Shown here in pieces: positions 8,884 through 16,974 of a DNA stretch of 64,000 nt. Position numbers and translations under genes: made by a program. Each line of letters begins with the position of its first letter. The stretch's first letter is position 1. This DNA is from CAYRFQ01 sp964423615 (GTDB lineage: Bacteria > Planctomycetota > Planctomycetia > Gemmatales > Gemmataceae), in NCBI GenBank assembly GCA_964423615.1, contig CAYRFQ010000002.1, positions 62,001-126,000 on the forward strand. The letters run 5' to 3'. The notes beneath the pieces were generated by a model. The model worked only from the letters and a program-made list of their open reading frames with translations. It was not told the DNA's origin and made no database searches.

Positions 8884-9123
8884 TCAAGGTTGTAGCCGGA
8901 GGATAGCCAGCCAATTCAACTTAAGGATGTACCGCCCGAATTTCATGTCCATTAGTTGGGATGGACCAAAGCTCCAATCCAGAGGAGACCCGAGGACGGC
9001 CTGATCATCTAACCACAGATACTTACAATTGTCGGGACGTTGAGCACATCGATCAACTGTAGGATTGAGAACTTCTAGGCCAGCCGGCAGATTTCTTTAA
9101 TGTCTCTTCGGAAATTCAGATCG
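8884..9123 (-). pseudogene. Decayed 3' remnant of a paralog of the gene at 9143-9661
   Basis: Read on the minus strand, 8884-9078 gives LEVLNPTVDRCAQRPDNCKY, then LWLDDQAVLGSPLDWSFGPS and KFGRYILKLNWLAILRLQP followed by a TGA. This lines up with the C-terminus of the intact neighbour (EALHPSIDRGCQRPDNCEYP, then SPLDWTFAPSRLAEM and FGRQIVKLIWQAILRLLP). Just upstream the match moves to another frame (FRRDIKEICRLA) and then stops at the end of the intact gene. It is therefore a frameshifted, 5'-truncated tandem duplicate. The clear divergence from the neighbour argues for an old event. Confidence 0.82.
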
Positions 9124-9142
9124 AGAGGATGAGACACTCCCG

Positions 9143-9661
9143 TCAGTCTTCCTGTTCCGGCAAGAGACGAAGGATAGCTTGCCAGATTAACTTAACGATT
9201 TGTCTTCCGAAGGGCATCTCCGCTAACCGACTGGGGGCGAAAGTCCAGTCGAGAGGAGAGCGAAGGACTTGTTGGTCATCGTCCCATGGATATTCGCAAT
9301 TGTCAGGACGTTGACAGCCTCTGTCGATGGACGGATGAAGGGCTTCTATTTCATTCGCGAAATGTCTTGCCGAGGTAACGAGGCCCGTTTGTGAACTTGC
9401 TTTTTTCCCAGCCAATGCCAATTCATGTTTAATGATTTCGGGCAACGGTTTGGCCACGTAACCGTGGCTTGTTTGGACGATTGCTGGGTCTGTCCCTGTA
9501 GCCATCAAGTGCGCTTTGCACAATTTTTCGCAAGCCATTTGCAGGAACAGTAATTTGTGGCACTCAGGGATATTCCTCATGTTCGCCAGGATTTGCCACG
9601 TTTGAAAATCGGCGTAAGCTTGTCGAGCAAACCCATGACTCCATTCGAGAGGTGTGCTCAT
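9143..9661 (-). CDS. HEPN-like small protein, second gene of a coupled pair
   Basis: 172 residues, probably all-helical. The segment HKLLFLQMACEKLCKAHLMA followed some residues later by TSHGYVAKPLPEIIKHELAL resembles the HEPN pattern (a QxA.EKL.KA helix, then an H-x2 loop and helix). The RX4-6H motif of ribonuclease-active HEPN domains is not evident, so it may be a non-catalytic member or a different helical family. Its ATG at 9661 overlaps the TGA of the upstream gene (ATGA), implying translational coupling and a shared function. A decayed paralog lies directly downstream. A toxin-antitoxin-like role is possible but not shown. Confidence 0.7.
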   Translation of the reverse strand: MSTPLEWSHGFARQAYADFQTWQILANMRNIPECHKLLFLQMACEKLCKAHLMATGTDPAIVQTSHGYVAKPLPEIIKHELALAGKKASSQTGLVTSARHFANEIEALHPSIDRGCQRPDNCEYPWDDDQQVLRSPLDWTFAPSRLAEMPFGRQIVKLIWQAILRLLPEQED

Positions 9662-10002
9662 TGGGCTTCCGCCTCCTCCACTTTTGCAATGAGTTCCCCA
9701 ATCTGCCAATCATTTGGGAGTTGGAGTTCCTGAGCTCGAATTTGGTCATACTCGTCCGGAGTGACTTCCAGAATGATCATGGCAAAGTCAATACCAGCGT
9801 CGGGGCGTGGACCAAAACGCAAAGGCATGATTCCGGAAGGGACAGTCAACTTGTTAACCTCGAGAAGTTTGATAGGTTCCTCCGGATCGTCTTCGTAGCC
9901 TTCACGAGTCAGTCGATAAATCCTCGCGAGCCCCGGTTCGACCGCGTAGTGCTTCTGCGCCAAGATTTTTCCTTGCACGTCTTTGAGTTCGTTAGTCGGC
10001 AT
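9658..10002 (-). CDS. Hypothetical protein, first gene of a coupled pair
   Basis: 114 residues with no recognised domain. It has a charged beta-rich N-terminal half (KILAQKHYAVEPGLARIYRL), a central FGPRPDAGIDFAMIILEVTP and an acidic helical tail (ELIAKVEEAEAQ). ATG 10002 is preceded by GGGAG at a suitable distance; an ATG eight codons upstream is less likely. Its stop overlaps the start of the HEPN-like gene. Small size, acidic tail and strict coupling would suit an antitoxin or regulator of the downstream protein, but that is inference only. Confidence 0.7.
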   Translation of the reverse strand: MPTNELKDVQGKILAQKHYAVEPGLARIYRLTREGYEDDPEEPIKLLEVNKLTVPSGIMPLRFGPRPDAGIDFAMIILEVTPDEYDQIRAQELQLPNDWQIGELIAKVEEAEAQ

Positions 10003-10365
10003 GGCCTGCTCCCAGAAATGGATCACAATCTTTGTCTCATTTTACTCCACACTCGGAGTAAGGCAATTGAGGTGGCGGTCCCAAGAAACTTGGTTTGCTT
10101 GGGCTCCAATCCTTGGTTGCTGCCTTCTTCAAAAAGACTGCTTGCGCCCAAAGAGGGTTCGGTTTCGATAATTCACACTTCCTGCGACAGCCATGTAACC
10201 TCACATTTTTCCTTTGCGTTCGGCCTCGAACTTCTTATCCTCTTGTTAATCCTTCCGTTTCCGAAGGCTCAGGGAATTCACGTGTCCGAGGGACGAGGAC
10301 CGCTTGAAACCTGAAGCCGACCATCAAATTCTGCATCAGTGGTTCTACAACATAGGAAATCACGC
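10003..10365. other. Divergent intergenic region
   Basis: This 363-bp region lies between the leftward coupled pair and the rightward WD40 gene and must hold promoters for both. No clear promoter pair or operator palindrome was recognised. A pyrimidine-rich stretch near 10239-10262 is the only noticeable bias. Confidence 0.4.
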
Positions 10366-11469
10366 ATGCTCACACGTTCACTCCTCGCTTTCGTGTTGCT
10401 GGGAACAGCAACAGTCGCCTACGCGGACCCCCCTGAACTCTTCAAAGGCCATGAAGATATCGTCTACACCGTGGCCGTTAGCCCCGATGGGAAAACCCTC
10501 GCTACCGGGAGTTTCGATAAGACGATCAAGCTCTGGGAATTTTCTACCGGAAAAGAACTTCGGACGCTCAAAGGCCACAAAGACCAAGTCTACTCGGTCG
10601 CGTTCAGTCCCGACGGAAAAACTCTCGCTTCCGGGAGTAAGGACAAGACAGTCAAACTTTGGAACGTATCCGACGGAAAGGAAATTCGCGAAATCAAGGG
10701 ACACAGCGGAACGGTCGACACCGTCGTCTTCAGTCCCGACGGCAAGCTCCTTGCAACGTGCAGCTCCGACAAATCGGTTCGGTTGTGGAACGTCGCCGAT
10801 GGCAAAGCCATCAAAACGCTCGGTAGCCACGCCCAAAGTGTGTACAGCGTTGCCTTCAGCCCCAATGGTAAGCTTCTTGCATCGGCCAGTTATGATGCGT
10901 CTGTGAAGATTTGGGATGTTGCCGCCAAGAAGGAAAAGGCCACGATCAAGCTCGAAATCAAAAGCAAAGTCGTTCCCAAGAAGGGCAGCGAGAAGAACGA
11001 CGACAAGAACGACGACAAGAAAGACGACAAGAAGAAGGATAAAAAAGGCAGCAAAGGAAAGGGCAAGGATAAGAAAAGCCAACCGAAGAAGACGTATAGC
11101 AAAGACCCCATTTATGAGGTCGCGTTCTCACCCGATAGTAAGTATGTCTACAGCGGTGGCGACGATAAGTATATCCGCGTTTGGGATGTGGCCACGGGCA
11201 AAGAGAAAATGAAATTCGGACCGTTGGGTAGTTATATCTACGGGATCACGGTTTCGCCAGACAAGAAGAAACTGGCTGCTTGTGGATATGGTGGCCATAT
11301 CGTGGTATGGGATCTCAATGGTAAAGAGCTATTCAAGAAACATTTGAAATATCAAATCACTTTCTGCATAGTTTTCGCTCCCGATGGTCAAGCTGTTATC
11401 ACGGGACATAAAAAAGGGTCAAAATTGAAATCCCATGCCGCACAGGTCACAATGATCACAGGCAAGTAG
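10366..11469 (+). CDS. Secreted WD40-repeat protein with lysine-rich insert
   Basis: 367 residues with a signal peptide (MLTRSLLAFVLLGTATVAYA) and about seven WD40 blades, seen as repeated AFSPDGKTLASGS...DKTVKLWNV units that would close one propeller. After the fourth repeat comes a roughly 45-residue insert made almost only of Lys, Asp, Ser and Gly (NDDKNDDKKDDKKKDKKGSK and onward), then the propeller resumes with YEVAFSPDSKYVYSGGDDKY. WD40 propellers serve as protein-binding scaffolds; export through the Sec route is implied by the leader. ATG 10366 follows ATAGGAAATCACGC. The basic insert may bind an acidic surface or nucleic acid. Confidence 0.88.
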   Translation: MLTRSLLAFVLLGTATVAYADPPELFKGHEDIVYTVAVSPDGKTLATGSFDKTIKLWEFSTGKELRTLKGHKDQVYSVAFSPDGKTLASGSKDKTVKLWNVSDGKEIREIKGHSGTVDTVVFSPDGKLLATCSSDKSVRLWNVADGKAIKTLGSHAQSVYSVAFSPNGKLLASASYDASVKIWDVAAKKEKATIKLEIKSKVVPKKGSEKNDDKNDDKKDDKKKDKKGSKGKGKDKKSQPKKTYSKDPIYEVAFSPDSKYVYSGGDDKYIRVWDVATGKEKMKFGPLGSYIYGITVSPDKKKLAACGYGGHIVVWDLNGKELFKKHLKYQITFCIVFAPDGQAVITGHKKGSKLKSHAAQVTMITGK

Positions 11470-12063
11470 GGCGGAGGAATTGTTGCTTTGTTGGATTGCG
11501 GCGGCCAGCCGCCATATAGGTCTCTGTAGTCTTCGTATCTGTTTTACCTGTGTTTTGGAGTGCGGTGTCAGGTCATCACACTCCAACACTCACCTCACTC
11601 GTCCCTTTCTGTACACTCCACGATTCAAGGATTGCTATTTGGTTGGCAAGGACATGCCTTCCCATCAAAGCTGGTTGGATAACTGAGAGGCTCTCGATCA
11701 GAGGAAACCAATCATGCGGCGTGGATTTCTCCTCGCGGGACTCTTGATTCGTTCTGGACTCCTGGTGTACGAGCTGGTCGTGATCGTAAAATTCCGGCTC
11801 TTCCGTTTCTGGGTGCCAAACTCGATAAAAATGGGCTAGTTCACGACATTGAGACAGCTGCTTGTGTTCAAAAAGCCCGAAAAATTCCCAGCTTGCGACG
11901 TCTGGCTCGAAATTCTTGGCACCCAGAAACGGAACAGCCAAAATTCCAGGATGGACGGCAAGTTAGCAAGCTGGTCGACATACCAGATTGCCAGGTACCG
12001 CAGGAAGTCTCCGTCACGTTCCCCTGACAGCTTGGTTCTCGAACCTCACAAAGTAGAGTCATC
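11470..12063. other. Intergenic region with a long inverted repeat
   Basis: This 594-bp region holds the inverted repeat at 11796-11939 described separately. A minus-strand frame at 11576-11941, starting with TTG, has moderately protein-like sequence (WEFFGLFEHKQLSQCRELAH) but runs through the palindrome and has no ribosome site that I can see; it may be a gene fragment. Nothing else is recognised. Confidence 0.35.
11796..11939. repeat. 24-bp inverted repeat with 96-nt loop
   Basis: Arms at 11796-11819 (GGCTCTTCCGTTTCTGGG and on) and 11916-11939 match in 23 of 24 positions as reverse complements. Such long arms could form a stable RNA stem or be the ends of a short non-autonomous element. 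Confidence 0.6.
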
Positions 12064-13047
12064 ATGAAATCACTCGTGACGGGCAGTTCGGGACACCTTG
12101 GGGAGGGTCTTGTCCGCACGTTGCAAACTCGAGGTGACGACGTCGTGGGACTCGACATCCTGCATTCCCGATTCACGGATGTGGTTGGGTCGATAACGGA
12201 TCGTGATTGTGTGAAACAATGTATGGTGGGTGTCGATACGGTGTTTCATACCGCAACACTGCACAAACCGCACCTAGTGACCCACACCATGCAAGACTTT
12301 ATTGACACCAACATGACCGGTACGTTGGTGTTGCTCGAAGAAGCGGTTCGCGCTGGCGTTGCTCGATTCATCTTCACGAGTACAACGAGCGTTTTTGGTG
12401 ATGCGATGCGTCCGGCAGAAGGCGTTCCAACCGTTTGGGTCACAGAAGACCTCCGACCAATTCCGAGGAATATCTACGGCGTCACCAAAAACGCGGCGGA
12501 AGACATTTGTCAGTTATTCCACAAGCGTCATGGGTTGCCGTGTCTCGTTCTGCGGACGTCTCGGTTTTTTCTCGAAGAAGACGACGACCCGACAATGCGC
12601 CTTGCGTGTACTGATGGTAACATCAAGGCGAACGAATTTCTGTATCGACGTGCTGATCTGGAAGATGTCGTCCAGGCACACCTCCTCGCGGTCGAGAAGG
12701 CCGAGACGGTTGGTTTTGATCGCTTCATCATCAGTGCGACAGCTCCGTTTCGGCCTGAAGATTGCTTGGAACTGAGCCAAGACGCGCCTTCGGTCCTCAA
12801 GCGACGAGTGCCTGCGTACGAATCCGTTTACGAACAACTCGGATGGAAAATGTTTCCCAGGTTGGATCGAGTCTATGTCAACGCCAAAGCACGTGAAGTC
12901 TTGGGGTGGCGGCCACAATATGATTTTCGGTATGTCATTGAGTGTCTGCACGCTGGAACGAATCCGAAGAGCCAGCTTAGCCGGGATGTTGGTGTCAAAG
13001 GTTATCACGGCGAGAAGTTTGAGAATGGCCCGTATCCTGTGGAGTGA
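12064..13047 (+). CDS. NAD-dependent epimerase/dehydratase (extended SDR)
   Basis: 327 residues of an extended short-chain dehydrogenase/reductase. Visible are the N-terminal nucleotide-binding motif VTGSSGHLGEGL (about 5-16), D at the end of the second strand (VVGLDI, suited to NAD), the FTSTTSVFG active-site strand and the YGVTK catalytic Tyr-Lys pair near 140. Members act on nucleotide sugars or related hydroxy-compounds; the substrate is not evident. The next gene begins six bases after its stop and has its ribosome site inside this gene's end, so the two are co-translated. Confidence 0.85.
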   Translation: MKSLVTGSSGHLGEGLVRTLQTRGDDVVGLDILHSRFTDVVGSITDRDCVKQCMVGVDTVFHTATLHKPHLVTHTMQDFIDTNMTGTLVLLEEAVRAGVARFIFTSTTSVFGDAMRPAEGVPTVWVTEDLRPIPRNIYGVTKNAAEDICQLFHKRHGLPCLVLRTSRFFLEEDDDPTMRLACTDGNIKANEFLYRRADLEDVVQAHLLAVEKAETVGFDRFIISATAPFRPEDCLELSQDAPSVLKRRVPAYESVYEQLGWKMFPRLDRVYVNAKAREVLGWRPQYDFRYVIECLHAGTNPKSQLSRDVGVKGYHGEKFENGPYPVE

Positions 13048-13053
13048 ACTATC

Positions 13054-13854
13054 ATGAGTCAACAGGACGATCCTGATCCACTTGCATCTCACCATGAAGA
13101 ACTCGCTCCGCCCTGGGCTGCCTTTCCGACCTATGAACGATTTACAATCGGTTGGAGGATGGGCTCCGGAGAGTCCTATCTGGGTGATTGGTGGAAGTTC
13201 ATCAAGGGGTTCCCAAAGGATTATGAATCACGTTTAAGTTATTTGCGCCGTCATCCACCAGCTCCATTAAACTGGTGTAGTATGGTGCTCAATGTGTTAG
13301 AGCCTGGTTCGTCCCATGACTTGGAAGAGAGTCCGGGCAGAATATCCGAACTTTTACAACTCGGTTTGGTCAAACACGACGCAGCGTACCACACATGGCT
13401 TGGGCAACAAAAAGAGACAGTCTGGCCGTGGGAATTCGATTTGAGTCCGGAGGAGATGGCACGATATCGAACTCGAGAGTTTTGGTTCTTTTCGCGGCGG
13501 TGGTATGCCGAGCGAACGGATAGTAATTTACGCCGTTGTTCCGTTCCCGAGCAATGGCGAGATGTCGAACCACAACTCCGGACGGGACTCTTGGGCGAGG
13601 TCGACGCAACTCAAGGACTATTGACGCTCGCGCGAATGTTGTGCGCCGGTTGTGTCCTTCCACCGTGGTCGTTTGGTCTGTCTCCGGAAGACATCACGGA
13701 CGCGTTTGAGATGGATATGGGCTATGCAGATGCCTACCAGCTATGGATGATGTGTGCTTTTGATGACGACAAAATGCCACGACAAATGCTCGCCGAAACA
13801 GGTATTCCTGTGGAGTGGAAAGAGTGGATCGAGGAACGGACTTGTTTCGGTTGA
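13054..13854 (+). CDS. Hypothetical protein in operon with epimerase
   Basis: 266 residues, unusually rich in Trp (about thirteen) and Arg, with no signal peptide, membrane helix or recognised domain. Recurrent short motifs such as FDLSPEEMARY and FGLSPEDITDAF suggest two related halves. GGAG in the last codons of the epimerase gene serves the ATG at 13054. Co-expression with a sugar-type epimerase hints at a shared pathway but nothing more specific can be said. Confidence 0.65.
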   Translation: MSQQDDPDPLASHHEELAPPWAAFPTYERFTIGWRMGSGESYLGDWWKFIKGFPKDYESRLSYLRRHPPAPLNWCSMVLNVLEPGSSHDLEESPGRISELLQLGLVKHDAAYHTWLGQQKETVWPWEFDLSPEEMARYRTREFWFFSRRWYAERTDSNLRRCSVPEQWRDVEPQLRTGLLGEVDATQGLLTLARMLCAGCVLPPWSFGLSPEDITDAFEMDMGYADAYQLWMMCAFDDDKMPRQMLAETGIPVEWKEWIEERTCFG

Positions 13855-14186
13855 GACAATTGTCGAGTCCCTCCAGGAATTACCACAGTTTTGGTTCAAG
13901 ACGTTCTCGACTTTTGTCTCGGCCAGAACTTGGTTAAGGGAGTACTGTGTTTGGTCGTTGGAAGGCCGCGCGGCGGTGAAAGAGCTTGGCCGTGAGCGTC
14001 CATCGATGAGTCGTCGCTTTGCGACCTGGGGAGGTTTCTGATTCTCGCTGTTCCGCTAACCTTGCCCGACGAGTACAATCTATCACCGCTGCCCGAGCCA
14101 ACGGTGCAATCAAAATTCCCGAAATGTCCGATTCCACTTTTTTCAGGGTAAAATCGGCATTTGCAGATTCTGAAAAACAAGAAACC
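13855..14186. other. Intergenic region
   Basis: 332 bases between the operon above and the CtBP-like gene. If the dehydrogenase used the ATG at 14124 the region would be shorter. No repeat or RNA element recognised. Confidence 0.35.
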
Positions 14187-15182
14187 ATGACCCAGCGTCC
14201 CAAAGTCATCATCGCTGACTACATCTCCGAACCCCTGGACGAGGAACGTGCGATCCTTGCTGACATTGCCGAAGTCGTCGCACTGGAAGCAATGAGCCAA
14301 TCGGACCTGATCGGTCGGCTCGATGATGCCACTGCCGTGATGCTATATCACTTTGTCGAGATGGATGCGGACACCATTTCTCGTTTTAAGAATTGCAAGC
14401 TGATCGTCCGGTGTGGGGTCGGTGTCGATAACATCGATTTGGGTGCGGCCAGGGCCAAAGGCATTCCGGTTGCGAATATTCCTGATTACGGCACCGAAGA
14501 AGTTGCCGATTCGGCCATCGGGATGACTTTGGCTTTGACTCGAGGGATTAATCGAGCGAATTGCCTGAGTCGGCGGGGCGAGGGTCCGTGGACGTTTGAA
14601 CAAGTCGCCCCTCTCGTTCGGCTGCGAGGAAAGGTGTTCGGCATTGTCGGGCTCGGTCGCATCGGGACGGCGACCGCGTTGCGGGCCAAAGTTCTCGGTA
14701 TGGAAGTGGTGTACTACGATCCGTATGCCCCCGATGGTCGTGACAAAGCGCTCGGTGTTCGTCGGGTGGAATCTTTCGAAGAATTGCTCTCTCAATCGTA
14801 CGTCTTGAGTTTGCACTGTCCAAGAACGCCCGAGACGATTAACATGATTGACGCTTCTGCCATAACCCAAATGCCGGCGGGATCGTATCTGGTGAACACC
14901 GCACGCGGAGCCATTGTCGACACATCCGCGGTGCTTGAGGCCATTACGTCGGGTAAGCTGGCTGGAGCCGCCCTTGACGTGCTGCCCCAAGAGCCACCGG
15001 CGGACGACGATCCTTTGCTCGTGGCCTGGCGCGACCCTTCTCATTCGGCTCACGATCGAATCATTCTCAATCCGCATTGTGCGTTTTACTCCGAGCAAGG
15101 GCTTCTGGACATGCGACGCAAGGGCAGTCAAAATTGCCGCCGCGTATTGCTTGGAGAAGAGCCACGGAACATCGTCAATTGA
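14187..15182 (+). CDS. CtBP-like D-2-hydroxyacid dehydrogenase
   Basis: 331 residues of the D-isomer-specific 2-hydroxyacid dehydrogenase family. NAD-binding motif GKVFGIVGLGRIGTATALRA, upstream CGVGVDNIDLGAARAKGIPV, the LSLHCPRTPETINMI segment, NTARGAIVD with catalytic Arg, and a final ILNPHCAFYSE containing the catalytic His are all present. The overall pattern is closest to the C-terminal-binding-protein (CtBP) branch rather than SerA, because no ACT domain follows. Substrate unknown, probably a 2-keto/2-hydroxy acid. ATG 14187 gives the normal N-terminus (RPKVIIADY); ATG 14124 would add 21 residues. Confidence 0.87.
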   Translation: MTQRPKVIIADYISEPLDEERAILADIAEVVALEAMSQSDLIGRLDDATAVMLYHFVEMDADTISRFKNCKLIVRCGVGVDNIDLGAARAKGIPVANIPDYGTEEVADSAIGMTLALTRGINRANCLSRRGEGPWTFEQVAPLVRLRGKVFGIVGLGRIGTATALRAKVLGMEVVYYDPYAPDGRDKALGVRRVESFEELLSQSYVLSLHCPRTPETINMIDASAITQMPAGSYLVNTARGAIVDTSAVLEAITSGKLAGAALDVLPQEPPADDDPLLVAWRDPSHSAHDRIILNPHCAFYSEQGLLDMRRKGSQNCRRVLLGEEPRNIVN

Positions 15183-15282
15183 GCTGTTTTTTGAATTCAG
15201 GTAGAAGATAGAAAGTGGAAAGAGGAAGCGTCGGAAATCCTCCTTCCACCTGCCACTTTTTGCCTTGTCTTGGAGGCCTGTA

Positions 15283-16800
15283 ATGGAAGACAGCCTACCC
15301 AGAATGTCTGCACCTTCGCTGGAAAAACTCAGCGTCCTCATGCCGGTCTACAACGAAATCCGGACATTACGGACGATCGTCCGAAGGGTGCTCGACGCGC
15401 CCATCAATCTTTCCATCGAACTGATCATTGTCGACGACGGCTCGACCGACGGAAGTCGAGAAGTCATCACCGAACTTGCCGACGACGACTACCGCATCCG
15501 GCCATTCTTTCATGAGAAGAACCAGGGAAAAGCGGGTGCGATTCGAACGGCCATTGACAAGATGACAGGCGACCTTGCTTTAATCCAGGATGCCGACCTG
15601 GAATATAATCCCGCGGACTATCCGATTTTGTTGGAACCCATGCTCGAAGGAGTTGCCGACGCCGTCTTCGGGTCGCGATTCCTGGCGGGGCGATGTCGGC
15701 GCATTCTCTATTTTTGGCATACCGTGGCGAATCGAATCCTGACCCTGGTGTGTAACGTCCTTAATGACATTAACTTGACGGACATGGAGACGGGATACAA
15801 ATTGATCCGGTCGGACATTCTCAAGATGATTCCGCTCACCGGAGGAGGTTTTGCACTCGAACCGGAGATAACGACCAAGTTGTCGCAATGGGGATTGCGG
15901 ATGTATGAGGTCCCGATTTCTTATCATGGCCGTACCTATGCCGAGGGGAAGAAGATCGGGCTCAAGGATGCTTTCGAAGCGCTTTGGGCGATGGTGAAGT
16001 ATCGGTTCTTCGCGAAACGATTCACGACCCATGATGGGTTCTATCTGCTGCAAAGCGTCCGCAAGTCGCGTGGTTTTAACAAGTGGCTGCTCAATCACAT
16101 TCAGTCTTATGTGGGATCACGGGTGCTGGAAGCGGGTTGCGGCATTGGGAACTTGAGTGAATTCTTCTTGGACCGCCAGAAACTCGTTTGTGTGGACAAC
16201 GACAAGTTCTACGTCAATCGTATTCGTGATCGTTTTGGACACCTCGAGAATATCGAGACGCGGCATTTGGATCTGACGAATCCCGAGGAGTGCGAGTCGT
16301 TAGAAGATCAGGACCTTGATACCGTCGTTTGCATGAACGTGTTGGAACACGTCGAAGATGACCAACAAGTGTTGGAGAACCTCCACGACATGATTCAACC
16401 GGGAGGTCGAGCTATTTTGATTGTTCCGGCCCACCCAAAACTGTACACGGGCGTCGACCAATCGTTGGGACACGTCCGGCGATACAAACGTGAGGAACTG
16501 GAAGAGAAAGTGGCCGCAGCGGGGTTCCACGTGATCGAAAGTCAGGGATTCAATCGACTTGGATCGCTGGGATGGTTTCTTGCCGGCAAGGTCTTTGGCC
16601 GCAAACGTCTTTTACCAGGACACATGAAGTGGTTCGAACGAATCCTGCCGGTCGCTAAACTCGTCGAGAAGTTGCCGATCCTTCCGTACTTATCGCGTAT
16701 CGTTGTGGCCGAGAAGCCGCTCGGAGCACCTGTAAGAACCCGGGTTCGAAACACCAAAGAATTACAGAGAGATCAGGAAGAGGTCATAGCGATGAGTTGA
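15283..16800 (+). CDS. Fused family-2 glycosyltransferase and SAM methyltransferase
   Basis: 505 residues in two enzymes. The N-terminal half is a GT2 glycosyltransferase of the dolichyl-phosphate mannose synthase type: LSVLMPVYNE, IIVDDGSTDGS (48-58) and the metal-binding QDADLEYN (about 96). The C-terminal half is a class I methyltransferase with VLEAGCGIGNLSEFF (about 282-296), VCVDND and TVVCMNVLEHVEDD. No transmembrane segment is obvious, so the fusion is probably cytoplasmic or peripheral. It may transfer a sugar to a lipid carrier and methylate the product or acceptor. GGAGG seven bases before ATG 15283 fixes the start. Confidence 0.88.
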   Translation: MEDSLPRMSAPSLEKLSVLMPVYNEIRTLRTIVRRVLDAPINLSIELIIVDDGSTDGSREVITELADDDYRIRPFFHEKNQGKAGAIRTAIDKMTGDLALIQDADLEYNPADYPILLEPMLEGVADAVFGSRFLAGRCRRILYFWHTVANRILTLVCNVLNDINLTDMETGYKLIRSDILKMIPLTGGGFALEPEITTKLSQWGLRMYEVPISYHGRTYAEGKKIGLKDAFEALWAMVKYRFFAKRFTTHDGFYLLQSVRKSRGFNKWLLNHIQSYVGSRVLEAGCGIGNLSEFFLDRQKLVCVDNDKFYVNRIRDRFGHLENIETRHLDLTNPEECESLEDQDLDTVVCMNVLEHVEDDQQVLENLHDMIQPGGRAILIVPAHPKLYTGVDQSLGHVRRYKREELEEKVAAAGFHVIESQGFNRLGSLGWFLAGKVFGRKRLLPGHMKWFERILPVAKLVEKLPILPYLSRIVVAEKPLGAPVRTRVRNTKELQRDQEEVIAMS

Positions 16801-16890
16801 TCGGCCAGAGTTGTCACGCTGCCAGCAGACAACGTATCTTGCGAAAGACTGCCTACTTGTTGCGTTCCTGCAGAGAGGCCGCCGGTCAGT

Positions 16891-16920
16891 AAACAGTGCA
16901 ATCCAAGGATTGCACTGTTT
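16891..16920. terminator. Bidirectional terminator-like hairpin
   Basis: AAACAGTGCAATCC and GGATTGCACTGTTT form a perfect 14-bp inverted repeat separated by two bases, between two convergent genes. A-rich and T-rich flanks on the two strands make it suitable for stopping both. Confidence 0.75.
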
Positions 16921-16974
16921 CTGTTTACGGTAAAAACAGAAGCCACAAATGTATCGATTGGATCGGGAAACGTT

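Noticed and set aside
11576..11941. Possible minus-strand gene with WEFFGLFEHKQLSQCRELAH
   Set aside because: It begins with a TTG inside one arm of a long inverted repeat and has no visible ribosome site; it may be a fragment but cannot be called a gene.
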